From: Capnocytophaga haemolytica
GTDB lineage: Bacteria > Bacteroidota > Bacteroidia > Flavobacteriales > Flavobacteriaceae
Assembly (NCBI RefSeq): GCF_001553545.1
Contig: NZ_CP014227.1
Location: forward strand, 186,001-250,000
Reading direction: 5' to 3'
DNA length: 64,000 nt
Every line of letters begins with the position of its first letter. Positions within the stretch are counted from its first letter, which is position 1. A model generated the notes under the pieces. That model did no database searches. It had not been told where the DNA came from and saw nothing but the letters and a program-made list of their open reading frames with translations. The position numbers and the translations under genes are program-made. Below, piece after piece: positions 8,356-16,522 of this stretch.

Positions 8356-9990
8356 ATGAAAACACTTTTTACCTTACTTGGAGCTCTGACAGCCTTTACT
8401 TGCGTAGCTCAAAAAGACGTTACCAAAACGCTCTTTATCTCGAATCACGACCAAGACAATCCTAAGAAAATCGCTGAGTTCTTTGAAAACAAACACGATA
8501 CGATTATCGATTTTAAGGGTAAAACACTCAACTGTAAAGGTACTACCCTGCCTTTTGTCTTTCAAAACTGCCAGCGCATCACCTTGCGCAATCTCACTAT
8601 AGACTTTGACCTGCCACACCTTCGCCAGCTCACTATCGTGAAGGTAAACAAACGCAAAGGCTATTGCTTGGCGCGTATTACAAACCCAGATTATTACGCT
8701 ATTCGTGAGGGTAAACTGCATCTCTTTGGCGATGCAGCAGTGGCAGGAGGCAATTATGATTACGTGCCTGAAGTGGCGATGGCTTTCTCGCCTGATGGAC
8801 ACTTAGCCTATCGCCGCCCCAATGTGGATTTCTCCGTGCAACGCATCTCTGAGGTTGAAAAAGGCTTGCTCAAGATAGAAGGCTGGAGTCAAATTCCCTT
8901 TACACGTATCGGGGAGCGTTTTGCACTGCGCAATTACCAGCGCCCCACCCCTGCTATTTTCATCGATGGCTGTAAGGATATACGTTTAGAACATATTACA
9001 ATCCGCTATGCGTGGGGTATGGGGGTGCTTGCTCAGATGTCGGAAAATATTACTCTTGACAGTGTTACAATAGGTATTGCCTCAACAACTGACCCCGCAC
9101 AAAAGCGTTTTTTTACCACTCAGGGAGACGCAACGCATTTCTCTGGTTGTAAGGGATTGATCCTCTCTGAAAATGGACTCTATGAGGGAATGGCTGATGA
9201 TGCTATCAATGTACACGGCACTTACTTACGCCTCACTGAGCGCATAGATAATCATACAGTACGCGCGCGTTATATGCATCCACAAACTTACGGCTTTAAG
9301 TGGGGAGAAGTAGGTGATACACTCCAAATCATACGCTCCAAAACAATGGACATTGTAGACACAGGCTACAAAATCACAGCTATAAAAGCAGTAGACGCCC
9401 CCTCTGATTTTGGAACAAAGGAGTTTGAAATACAGGTAGATAGACCGCTTCCTACTTTTGAAGAAGGCGAAAGCTACGGACTGGAAAACCTCACTTGGAC
9501 ACCTCAAGTCATCTTCAGAAACAACATAGTGCGCAACAACCGTGCACGGGGGGCGCTCTTTAGCACCCCGCGAAAAGTGCTCTGTAAGAATAATGTCTTT
9601 GACCATACCCACGGGGCGGCAATCCTCCTCTGTGGCGATTGCAATGGCTGGTACGAAACGGGGGCTTGTCGCAATGTAACCATAAGAGGCAACCGCTTTA
9701 TCAATGCCCTAACAGCTAACTACCAATTCACCAATGCCATTATCTCTATTTACCCCGAAATCCCTGACTTAGTACATCAGAAAGGCTACTTTCACTCAGG
9801 CATCACCATTGAAGACAACACCTTTGAAACCTTCGACGAGCCCATACTCTATGCCAAATCCGTCGACGGACTTGTATTCAAAAACAACAAAGTCATCAAA
9901 AATAAAGCCTATAAACCTTTCCATAACAATAAGAAACCCATCTTATTAGAACGTGTTATCAACAGCAAAATAGAAGACATCTCTTATTAA
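8356..9990 (+). CDS. GH110-family alpha-1,3-galactosidase (exported)
   Basis: A protein of 544 residues with a Sec signal (MKTLFTLLGALTAFTCVAQ). The body shows the short repeating strands of a right-handed parallel beta helix (RITLRNLTIDFDL, ITIRYAWGMGVLA, ITLDSVTIGIA, VTIRGNRFINA). It has the sequence EGMADDAINVHG around residues 277-288, with the acidic pair D281/D282 that I associate with GH110 active sites. Bacteroidetes GH110 enzymes remove terminal alpha-1,3-galactose from blood-group B or linear alpha-Gal glycans by inversion. The enzyme is therefore likely to act in the periplasm or at the surface on host mucin or glycolipid glycans. The family call is from recollection of GlaB-type proteins; another beta-helix glycosidase is the main alternative. 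No sus genes are adjacent. Confidence 0.75.
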   Translation: MKTLFTLLGALTAFTCVAQKDVTKTLFISNHDQDNPKKIAEFFENKHDTIIDFKGKTLNCKGTTLPFVFQNCQRITLRNLTIDFDLPHLRQLTIVKVNKRKGYCLARITNPDYYAIREGKLHLFGDAAVAGGNYDYVPEVAMAFSPDGHLAYRRPNVDFSVQRISEVEKGLLKIEGWSQIPFTRIGERFALRNYQRPTPAIFIDGCKDIRLEHITIRYAWGMGVLAQMSENITLDSVTIGIASTTDPAQKRFFTTQGDATHFSGCKGLILSENGLYEGMADDAINVHGTYLRLTERIDNHTVRARYMHPQTYGFKWGEVGDTLQIIRSKTMDIVDTGYKITAIKAVDAPSDFGTKEFEIQVDRPLPTFEEGESYGLENLTWTPQVIFRNNIVRNNRARGALFSTPRKVLCKNNVFDHTHGAAILLCGDCNGWYETGACRNVTIRGNRFINALTANYQFTNAIISIYPEIPDLVHQKGYFHSGITIEDNTFETFDEPILYAKSVDGLVFKNNKVIKNKAYKPFHNNKKPILLERVINSKIEDISY

Positions 9991-10009
9991 AGAGGAACCT
10001 TCATAAATA

Positions 10010-10042
10010 AAGGGGCTACCTGAGTTTTTCAGATAGCCCCTT
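10010..10042. terminator. Bidirectional hairpin between convergent genes
   Basis: AAGGGGCTA (10010-10018) pairs with TAGCCCCTT (10034-10042), with an inner CTGA/TCAG extension. It sits between the GH110 gene (plus) and the MazG-like gene (minus). T tracts on either side are weak. Confidence 0.75.
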
Positions 10043-10069
10043 AGTTTATGAAACTACTGGCTCAAACGC

Positions 10070-10396
10070 CTACTTCAATTTTGCGTTGTTATGATGCCTA
10101 TCGTGATCGCGTTGTGTCTTCTTCTGCATCTTTTTGTCAAAAGCCTCTTGTAGGTCAATCCCTGTTTGGTTAGCCAAGCAAAGCACTACGAACACCACAT
10201 CAGCAAGCTCTTCCCCCAAGTCCTTATTCTTATCACTCTCCTTCTCCGACTGCTCACCATAGCGTCGTGCAATGATACGCGCCACCTCACCCACTTCCTC
10301 AGTGAGTTGTGCCATATTAGTTAGCTCGTTAAAGTAACGAACCCCGTGTTCTTTAATCCATCTGTCAACTTCAAGTTGAGCACCTTTAATATCCAT
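10070..10396 (-). CDS. MazG-like nucleotide pyrophosphohydrolase
   Basis: A 108-residue all-alpha protein with the MazG-type metal-binding pattern EEVGEVARIIARRYGE followed by EELADVVFVVLCLANQ (the EExxE and ExxD clusters that bind magnesium). Single-domain family members hydrolyse non-canonical or excess NTPs or dNTPs to the monophosphate plus pyrophosphate, acting in the cytoplasm as house-cleaning enzymes. The length suits a YpjD-type single domain. It is the last gene of a minus-strand run with tsaB and rsmI, 29 bp after tsaB. Confidence 0.85.
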   Translation of the reverse strand: MDIKGAQLEVDRWIKEHGVRYFNELTNMAQLTEEVGEVARIIARRYGEQSEKESDKNKDLGEELADVVFVVLCLANQTGIDLQEAFDKKMQKKTQRDHDRHHNNAKLK

Positions 10397-10425
10397 CGCT
10401 TTTTATAATGTTTACTAATTGATTT

Positions 10426-11061
10426 CTATTTCAAATACTGAGGCTCAAAGTAAGCCACATCGGCAAAATCACCTCTCTGATAACGCTCGGTAGCAAAACG
10501 CACCATATCTCTTGCCTGCGGGAAAGCATTCTCTACAAATACCGCATTGGGGTGAGTGCATATCGCCGAAAACTTCTTAGCTCCATCACCCAGAAAGATC
10601 ACCTTTCCTTCATTGAGGTACTCCGAATAGCTATCCGCATCGAGTATTTTAGCCTCTGAAGGCGATACAAACTCGTAACGATCATTCAGCACTGCTGAAT
10701 ACACCTCCATACGGCGCGCATCTATCATCGGGATGATACACCTTCCTTGCACCTGCGAGGCTAATATCTGCAACGTGGGGATGGCTATCAGAGGCTTCCC
10801 TAAGGCAAAACACAAGCCCTTTGCCGTAGCCACGCCTATGCGCAAACCCGTGTACGAACCCGCTCCTCCACTGACGGCAATCGCATCCAAATCGCCCAAA
10901 GAAACACCCGCCTGCGGAAGTACCTCCTCAATAAACGTGTGCAAATGCTCCGAGTGTGTGAACTTACCTGTGTTCTCCGACTGCTCCGCTAGCAACTCCT
11001 CACCACGCGACACCGCCACTGAGCAGTTCACCCCCGAAGTTTCTATATATAATATTGTCAT
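10426..11061 (-). CDS. tsaB: tRNA threonylcarbamoyladenosine biosynthesis protein TsaB
   Basis: A protein of 211 residues with the ASKHA-fold N-terminus MTILYIETSGVNCSVAVSRGEELL and the family motif GGAGSYTGLRIGVATAKGL (about residues 65-83). TsaB is the non-catalytic partner that dimerises with TsaD and, with TsaE, transfers the threonylcarbamoyl group to A37 of ANN-decoding tRNAs in the cytoplasm. The length is normal. It lies 14 bp downstream of rsmI in the same direction, so the two are probably cotranscribed, giving a small RNA-modification operon. Confidence 0.95.
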   Translation of the reverse strand: MTILYIETSGVNCSVAVSRGEELLAEQSENTGKFTHSEHLHTFIEEVLPQAGVSLGDLDAIAVSGGAGSYTGLRIGVATAKGLCFALGKPLIAIPTLQILASQVQGRCIIPMIDARRMEVYSAVLNDRYEFVSPSEAKILDADSYSEYLNEGKVIFLGDGAKKFSAICTHPNAVFVENAFPQARDMVRFATERYQRGDFADVAYFEPQYLK

Positions 11062-11075
11062 TGTCTAATCCTTCT

Positions 11076-11741
11076 TTATGCAGAAACCACCATCACTATT
11101 TCTCCCTTGATAGCCTTCCCTTCGTAATAAGCGAGCAATTCAGAAAGCGTACCCCGCTGCGTCTCTTCGTGTATCTTGGTAATCTCGCGCGAAATGCTCG
11201 CCTTCCTATCCCCACCAAAGACCGCGATGAAGTCCCCCAGTGTTTTGAGTAGTTTATGAGGCGATACGTAGAAAATCATCGTCTTTTTCTCCTCTGCAAG
11301 TTGCTGCAAGCGCGTCTGCCGCCCTTTCTTATCAGGCAAGAACCCTTCGAAAACGAACCTATCATTCGGCAAGCCACTATCCACCAGCGCAGGCACAAAA
11401 GCAGTAGCCCCTGGTAAGCACTCTACAGCTACTCCAGCAGCTAAACACTCGCGTACCAACAAAAACCCTGGGTCGGAGATCGCAGGCGTACCTGCATCAG
11501 TGATAAGCCCCACCGTAGTGCCACTCTTGATACGCTCTACCCAGCCCTCTACCACCTTGTGCTCATTGTGTTGGTGATAGCTTTGCATTGGCGTATGGAT
11601 GTCGTAGTGCTTCAATAGCTTACTACTGGTACGCGTATCCTCAGCCAGAATCACATCAACTTCTTTGAGCATACGTAGTGCGCGTAGAGTGATGTCCTCT
11701 AAATTTCCAATAGGGGTGGGGATAAGGAACAACTTACTCAT
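11076..11741 (-). CDS. rsmI: 16S rRNA (cytidine1402-2'-O)-methyltransferase RsmI
   Basis: A protein of 221 residues starting MSKLFLIPTPIGNLEDITLRA, the hallmark of RsmI in the tetrapyrrole-methylase fold. Further conserved segments are ILAEDTRTSSKLLKHY, LITDAGTPAISDPGFLLV and PGATAFVPALVDSGLP. The enzyme uses SAM to methylate the ribose of C1402 in the ribosomal P site. The start codon overlaps the stop of the upstream gene (TAATG), indicating translational coupling. Confidence 0.96.
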   Translation of the reverse strand: MSKLFLIPTPIGNLEDITLRALRMLKEVDVILAEDTRTSSKLLKHYDIHTPMQSYHQHNEHKVVEGWVERIKSGTTVGLITDAGTPAISDPGFLLVRECLAAGVAVECLPGATAFVPALVDSGLPNDRFVFEGFLPDKKGRQTRLQQLAEEKKTMIFYVSPHKLLKTLGDFIAVFGGDRKASISREITKIHEETQRGTLSELLAYYEGKAIKGEIVMVVSA

Positions 11742-12646
11742 TACACCTCAAAACGCTTCAAAAGAAGACTCAAAAAGCGTTCCTCAAACTCTTCCTTACC
11801 TTTCCAATAATTATACGTAGGCTTGATCTCCTGCTCGATGAATACCGCAGCCTCCTGCATACTTTCGGCCTCGCTCACACGCTTTACAACCTTGTTGTAT
11901 TCGCTCTCACTGCCGAAGAAAAGTTTCTGGATAAAAGCCAACCGATCGTTAAGCCCAATCTGTACTTCCTTGCCAAATTTGTCATTGACTGATTTTACGG
12001 GCTTAATATCTATTGAAGTGTCTCGCTTGTCAAACACCGTATTTTGCGATTGCGAGATAAACTCCTCAAGCGAGGGCGTTTGCTTCAAGATTTCACGTTG
12101 AGGGCTGCTGTCCAACTGCTGAATAAACTGCTGTGCATCTACCTGCTCTACTGGTCGTGGTTCCTCACGTTGTGCTTTGGGGATTACGAACTCAGGCTCA
12201 TCAGTCACCTCCTTCATAATAGGCGTACTCACCTTCTTTCCAGAGGTTTGTATAGGGATATCTATCGCCTCAGCATCTGCCACTGTTCTCCGTTTAGGCG
12301 ACACTGGCGATACCTCAGGTTCCATCGCTACAAAAGCAGACTTATCTCCCTTCTCTTTCTGAATGCTTTTAAGGGGCTTCACCTCTTCCACCGCTTTCAC
12401 ACCTATATCAAAGATATCCTCCTCACGGTTCTCTTCGATAAATTCAGCCACCTTTTGCATAGTGCGATCCCTACGCTGTTCGGCAACACCAAGGGTGTCG
12501 TAGTATTTCTCTACAAAACTCAGTATCGTAATCTTCTCACTGAGCCTACCTGCTTGCTTAGTAAGTTGCGAAAAATCATACTGTCCTGCTGAAGCAATAA
12601 TGTCTTCGGCTAAAGCGATAAGCTCGCGTTGTAATTCTTCTTTCAT
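11741..12646 (-). CDS. Conserved hypothetical protein (301 aa), soluble
   Basis: I chose the ATG at 12646 (MKEELQRELIALAEDIIA) over a longer open frame because it follows the promoter at 12732 at a normal distance and the extra 16 residues look non-coding. The protein has an N-terminal helical part, a central low-complexity region rich in Pro, Glu, Lys and Val (about residues 90-190, probably disordered) and a C-terminal helical part ending WKGKEEFEERFLSLLLKRFEV. There is no signal peptide or membrane segment. It leads the minus-strand run with rsmI, tsaB and the MazG-like gene. I do not recognise a functional family. Confidence 0.75.
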   Translation of the reverse strand: MKEELQRELIALAEDIIASAGQYDFSQLTKQAGRLSEKITILSFVEKYYDTLGVAEQRRDRTMQKVAEFIEENREEDIFDIGVKAVEEVKPLKSIQKEKGDKSAFVAMEPEVSPVSPKRRTVADAEAIDIPIQTSGKKVSTPIMKEVTDEPEFVIPKAQREEPRPVEQVDAQQFIQQLDSSPQREILKQTPSLEEFISQSQNTVFDKRDTSIDIKPVKSVNDKFGKEVQIGLNDRLAFIQKLFFGSESEYNKVVKRVSEAESMQEAAVFIEQEIKPTYNYWKGKEEFEERFLSLLLKRFEV

Positions 12647-12731
12647 TGTAATTATTATTTTTACACTGTTAAAATTCACCATTGACCCCATCAAAGGAAA
12701 GGTATTCTATCTATCTTTTCATTTAGAGCGA

Positions 12732-12739
12732 CAAAAGTA
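12732..12739 (-). promoter_or_regulatory. -7 promoter element of the 301-aa gene and rsmI-tsaB run
   Basis: TACTTTTG on the minus strand, about 85 bp upstream of the chosen ATG. Confidence 0.6.
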
Positions 12740-12778
12740 CAGCAAAAACAAATACACTCCAAATAAAAACACATCTTT

Positions 12779-14149
12779 TTACTCAAACCAGAAAGAATAA
12801 GCCATCACGGAAATAAAAATAACAGAGAGAATATTCAGTACAAAGCCCGCTTTTATCATATCGCGTTGGCTTACCATCCCCGTGCCGTAGGCAATTGCAT
12901 TCGGAGGCGTTGCCACAGGCAACATAAAGGCACACGATGCCCCCAGCCCTATGATCAGCGACAGCCCCAGAGGGTTCATACCCATACTCTCAGCTACCGA
13001 AATAAAGATAGGCACCAGCAGCGCTGCACTTGCCGTATTCGAGGTAAACTCCGTCAAGAAAATAATAAACGTAGCCACCAAAAGCCCTATCACAAAATAG
13101 CTCTTACCATCCACCAAGAACTGCACTGAATCCACCAGTGCCTTACTCGCCCCCGAACTGATAAGGATAGCACTCAGCGAGAGCCCCCCACCAAAGAGCA
13201 TTAGCACGCCCCAGTCCGTTTGTTCCTGTATTTGTTTCCACTCAGCCACTCCCGTCACACATATCAAGATGGCTGCAATCATAGCTACCACCGCATCGAA
13301 ATCAGTAATCCTGTCAATATGCAATATTTGCGACATCAGCTCATTGAGCTTATCCCCGAATATCCAGCACAACGCCGTCGCCACAAAGATAGCAATAGTG
13401 ATATACTGCTTCGCATTGAGCTTCTCGTGCCATTCTTCTTGCGCTATCTTAATATTGAGCTTCGGACGAAACACCACGTACATCACCCCAAGCATTATAG
13501 GCATCAAGCCCAGTACCGTAGGCATCCCATAGCGAAGCCATTCCGAAAAACTAATATTGAGCTGCGAAGCCACAATCGCATTCGGTGGACTCCCCACTAA
13601 GGTGCCCATTCCACCAATGCTGGCACTGTATGCAATCCCTAAAATCACAAAAGCGTAAGTCCCTTTATGTTCCTTATAATCTACATTCTTCAGCATCCCT
13701 ATCGCCAACGGAATAATCATAGCCGCCGTAGCCGTATTGCTGATCCCCATCGAAAGCACCGCCGTAACCATCAGTAGCAAAAACACGGCGATCATAAAAT
13801 TGCCCTTAGCCAACCCAATAACCTTATGCGCTATGTACTTGTCCAAGTTCTGAACGCTCAGCGCAGTGGCAATGGCAAAACCACCAAAAAACAAAAATAT
13901 CGTAGGGTTAGCAAACGCCTGCAAAGCGGGCTTCGTATGCTCCAGCCCCAAGAGGATTGCCAGCACAGGCACCGACAGCGCCGTAACGGTAATATGCAGC
14001 GCCTCCGTAAGCCACAAAATAGCTATAAAAACCAACAACGCCAAGCCCTTATTCGTCTGCTCCTCATAAGGCAAAAACAAATAAAGTAAAACTCCAATTG
14101 CCAAAGCCAGCCCTATAATTGCAGGCTTCTTAAACAAATTCGTCATCAT
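12779..14149 (-). CDS. DASS/SLC13-family sodium-dependent anion transporter
   Basis: A 456-residue integral membrane protein with about 11-12 hydrophobic segments. It carries both signature motifs of the divalent anion:Na+ symporter family: GISNTATAAMIIPLAIGM in the first half and FTSNTASAALLVPIFISV in the second (the paired SNT motifs that bind sodium and carboxylate). Close relatives import C4-dicarboxylates, citrate or sulfate across the inner membrane. The strong conservation of the TASAALLVP and PVATPPNAIAYGTG segments favours a di- or tricarboxylate substrate, but sulfate cannot be excluded. No regulator lies beside it. Confidence 0.9.
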   Translation of the reverse strand: MMTNLFKKPAIIGLALAIGVLLYLFLPYEEQTNKGLALLVFIAILWLTEALHITVTALSVPVLAILLGLEHTKPALQAFANPTIFLFFGGFAIATALSVQNLDKYIAHKVIGLAKGNFMIAVFLLLMVTAVLSMGISNTATAAMIIPLAIGMLKNVDYKEHKGTYAFVILGIAYSASIGGMGTLVGSPPNAIVASQLNISFSEWLRYGMPTVLGLMPIMLGVMYVVFRPKLNIKIAQEEWHEKLNAKQYITIAIFVATALCWIFGDKLNELMSQILHIDRITDFDAVVAMIAAILICVTGVAEWKQIQEQTDWGVLMLFGGGLSLSAILISSGASKALVDSVQFLVDGKSYFVIGLLVATFIIFLTEFTSNTASAALLVPIFISVAESMGMNPLGLSLIIGLGASCAFMLPVATPPNAIAYGTGMVSQRDMIKAGFVLNILSVIFISVMAYSFWFE

Positions 14150-14195
14150 AATCTTATCATTTTATATTTAGGTACACAACAATATTTAGGGCAAG

Positions 14196-14648
14196 CTACC
14201 CCTTAGAGAGTATCTCTACCCCTTTTTGCAACAACAAATTGTTAGGAATAGAAATCTCCTCCCCCTGCTCAGTCCTGAGCAAAGTGTAAAACGACTGTAT
14301 CTCTACAATCCGCGCCTCTATCGGGAAATCCTTATCAAGCAACCTTATCTTATCCCCTATCTTAAACGGAAACGAGAAAAACAAAATAATCCCCGCCGTC
14401 ACATTACTCAGTATCGACCACTGCGCAAAAAAAGCCACCCCAATAACCGTCAATACCGACGATATAAACAAAAACAACTGCTCAGGCTTAATCCCCCAAA
14501 TCGATACAATAATGATTAGCGACAAAGCAAACGCCAAATAATCAATGTACTTCCTCACCAAGCCCTTCCTACTATTACCTATATTCGCCTGCTGAGCCAC
14601 CTTGTTAATCACCTTATTGATAAGATACCTCAGCACCACAAAAACCAC
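14196..14648 (-). CDS. MscS-family mechanosensitive channel with no conventional start codon
   Basis: At least 150 residues: two or three membrane segments, the pore-lining helix region (VIGVAFFAQWSILSNVTAGIILFF) and the start of the MscS beta domain (FPFKIGDKIRLLDKDF). This fits a compact MscS homologue that relieves hypo-osmotic stress in the inner membrane. The frame stays open upstream of the GTG at 14648 to about 14723 and encodes more MscS-like residues, but it contains no ATG, GTG or TTG. A -7 element (TATTTTTG, 14732-14739) lies immediately before this open stretch. The true start may therefore be an ATA codon (14697-14699 or 14718-14720), or the 5' end carries a change. The upstream boundary is uncertain. 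Confidence 0.75.
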   Translation of the reverse strand: MVFVVLRYLINKVINKVAQQANIGNSRKGLVRKYIDYLAFALSLIIIVSIWGIKPEQLFLFISSVLTVIGVAFFAQWSILSNVTAGIILFFSFPFKIGDKIRLLDKDFPIEARIVEIQSFYTLLRTEQGEEISIPNNLLLQKGVEILSKG

Positions 14649-14731
14649 AATCGTAATCGCAGTAGCTACAAACTGATTAAAATACTCTTTGAAAAATATC
14701 CCTTCGTGATTACTCGCTATATTTTACACGG

Positions 14732-14739
14732 CAAAAATA
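14732..14739 (-). promoter_or_regulatory. -7 promoter element of the mscS gene
   Basis: TATTTTTG on the minus strand. The expected transcription start lies within a few bases of the upstream end of the open MscS frame, which leaves almost no 5' leader. Confidence 0.5.
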
Positions 14740-14780
14740 AAAAGAAAAATACAAACCGCCAAATAAAATCACAAGAAAAT

Positions 14781-14814
14781 AAAAAAAGTCCGATACTTAA
14801 CATATCGGACTTTT
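14781..14814 (-). terminator. Strong terminator ending the candidate small RNA
   Basis: A perfect 12-bp stem (14803-14814 with 14784-14795) with a 7-nt loop is followed on the minus strand by a T tract (14781-14787). Confidence 0.88.
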
Positions 14815-14889
14815 CCATTAACCAACCAAAACTTTAAATTATGAAAACTATTATTTGAAGTTTTACAATGAGCTACCACCCTCATTGCG
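14785..14889 (-). ncRNA. Candidate small RNA of about 105 nt between mscS and the ROK regulator
   Basis: A canonical -7 element (TACCTTTG, 14893-14900) places a transcription start near 14889, and the strong terminator at 14781-14814 ends it. No open reading frame of useful length lies between. The predicted transcript opens with a hairpin, GCAATGAG pairing with CTCATTGT around an 8-nt loop. An AU-rich middle with AAAACTT and AAAGTTTT segments able to pair follows, then the terminator stem. The unit is independent of both neighbouring genes: the regulator gene ends about 140 bp upstream and mscS has its own promoter. It could belong to a known family such as Flavo-1, or be the leader of an unseen gene. 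I cannot decide without a covariance search. Confidence 0.55.
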
Positions 14890-14892
14890 ATG

Positions 14893-14900
14893 CAAAGGTA
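14893..14900 (-). promoter_or_regulatory. -7 promoter element of the candidate small RNA
   Basis: TACCTTTG on the minus strand in a non-coding gap, with no start codon downstream before the terminator. Confidence 0.7.
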
Positions 14901-15029
14901 CGACGAATTTGTAACATAGCAAGTATTTTTCTGACTTTAACAAAACTTTATTACCATCACCCCCATTTCGCCGCCTTTTTTAAGAAACTTTAAGGATTTT
15001 GAAAATCAAATTTTAAGGCTTCTTTTACA

Positions 15030-16244
15030 CTAATTGAGTCCCAGAAACTTACTACGGGCAAGCATACTCGCCCCCAAAACCCCCAATCGTTCGCCCAATC
15101 TGCTCACACGGATAGTCGAATCCTTGCTCACCAAGTTCAGCGAATACTTCTTTATCGCACTGCGCAAAGGCAACAACAAATAATCACCCGCAGCCGCCAT
15201 AGCACCGCCAATCACCACTAATTCAGGGTTGTACAAGTTGATCAAGCCCGCTATATGCTTTCCCAAAGTGTTGCCAATCTCCTCAATTAGCTCAATGGCA
15301 AGCATATCCTCCTCATTCGCCGCATTGATAATATCTTCCAAACTGATATTCGCATAATCATTCTTGCCCGCCTGCTGCGTAAGCTGCGAAGAATAACCCC
15401 CTATGAGCTTCTCAATAAACTTACGGTGCAAATATGAGCCTGAAGCCTGCGTCTCTAAGCAACCCTTCTTCCCACAATGGCACAACATCTCATTGTCAAA
15501 GGCAGGAAGATGTCCAAACTCACCCGAGAACCCCGACTTGCCGTAGTACAACTGCCCGTTCATAATCACACCCAAGCCCAAACCCCAATCCACATTCACG
15601 AACAAGATATGCTTCTCCCCCTTCACACACCCCTTCATATACTCGCCATACGCCATCGCACGCGAGTCGTTGTCAATCGTCACATTAATCCCAAAACGCT
15701 CCTCAAAAACCTCCGTCAAAGGGCGCTCATCAAAATAAAAAAAACTATAACTATGCCCCGACTGCGAGTTCACACGCCCCGAAATATTCACCCCTATACT
15801 CAATATCTTCTCCTTCGGCACCACCGTATGCGCAATAAAATCCTCCACAATAGCACATAGCGCCTCAAAGTGCTCCAACGAATGGCTCATCTCAAAAGGA
15901 ACATCCATCTGCGCATCGATCAAATCGCCCTTAAAGTTAATCAAACCCACATTCACCCCAAAGCGCTTCACATCCACACCCACAAAGTAACCCGAGTTCT
16001 CATTCAGCCCATACACATTCGGTCGCCGCCCACCAAGGGTCTCCTGCTTACCAAAATCCATCACGATGCCGTCCTCCAGCAGCTCCACCACCAGCTTAGT
16101 CACCGTCGGGATGCTCAAGTTCAGCTCCCGCCCCAAATCCGCCAAAGTGCAATCACCATTATTAATATGATACCCAATAATGTCTTTCTTAAGCGATGCG
16201 CTCTTAACGCCCATTTTCACTTCTTCCAAAAACTTTAAACTCAT
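15030..16244 (-). CDS. ROK-family transcriptional regulator (NagC/XylR type)
   Basis: A protein of 404 residues from the ATG at 16244. A longer frame to 16274 exists, but the -7 element at 16272-16279 lies across its start, so it cannot be translated. The N-terminal winged helix (SLKKDIIGYHINNGDCTLADLGRELNLSIPTVTKLVVELLEDG) binds DNA. The rest is a ROK sugar-kinase-like domain with the zinc site CHCGKKGCLE, the DNDSRAMA segment and the glycine-rich phosphate loop region. Such proteins are usually repressors of sugar catabolism released by a sugar or sugar phosphate. No transporter or sugar gene lies beside it, so the regulon is unknown. Confidence 0.9.
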   Translation of the reverse strand: MSLKFLEEVKMGVKSASLKKDIIGYHINNGDCTLADLGRELNLSIPTVTKLVVELLEDGIVMDFGKQETLGGRRPNVYGLNENSGYFVGVDVKRFGVNVGLINFKGDLIDAQMDVPFEMSHSLEHFEALCAIVEDFIAHTVVPKEKILSIGVNISGRVNSQSGHSYSFFYFDERPLTEVFEERFGINVTIDNDSRAMAYGEYMKGCVKGEKHILFVNVDWGLGLGVIMNGQLYYGKSGFSGEFGHLPAFDNEMLCHCGKKGCLETQASGSYLHRKFIEKLIGGYSSQLTQQAGKNDYANISLEDIINAANEEDMLAIELIEEIGNTLGKHIAGLINLYNPELVVIGGAMAAAGDYLLLPLRSAIKKYSLNLVSKDSTIRVSRLGERLGVLGASMLARSKFLGLN

Positions 16245-16271
16245 ATTACATTCACATTTAAATCCAAAACG

Positions 16272-16279
16272 CAAAATTA
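16272..16279 (-). promoter_or_regulatory. -7 promoter element of the ROK regulator
   Basis: TAATTTTG on the minus strand, 27 bp upstream of ATG 16244; its position excludes the longer reading frame. Confidence 0.7.
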
Positions 16280-16373
16280 ATAAAATAAATTAAAAAACCA
16301 CACCTCCCACAAACATTTTTTAATAAATGCGAAAAACTTCCCCCTACAACGAGAAATATTCCCCACAACCCAC

Positions 16374-16406
16374 AACGAAGAAAGAACGGACAAAGAACGA
16401 AGCGAC
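16374..16406. repeat. 11-nt phased array upstream of pheS
   Basis: Three consecutive 11-mers begin AACGAAG, AACGGAC and AACGAAG. The array lies about 80 bp upstream of the pheS promoter. It resembles the better arrays at 31437, 44355 and 58458. Confidence 0.5.
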
Positions 16407-16483
16407 AGCAGTCAGTAGAGAGCAACCCTACCCATTAACTGAAAAATTTATTCAATATTCATTGCACATTAAACAATATTTCG

Positions 16484-16491
16484 TACCTTTG
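16484..16491 (+). promoter_or_regulatory. -7 promoter element of pheS
   Basis: TACCTTTG, 31 bp before the ATG. Confidence 0.75.
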
Positions 16492-16522
16492 CCCTCTGAA
16501 AAGAACTAACTATCGCATCACG

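Noticed and set aside
12646..12694. Longer N-terminus of the 301-aa protein
   Set aside because: The extra residues look non-coding and the internal ATG is the better-placed start.
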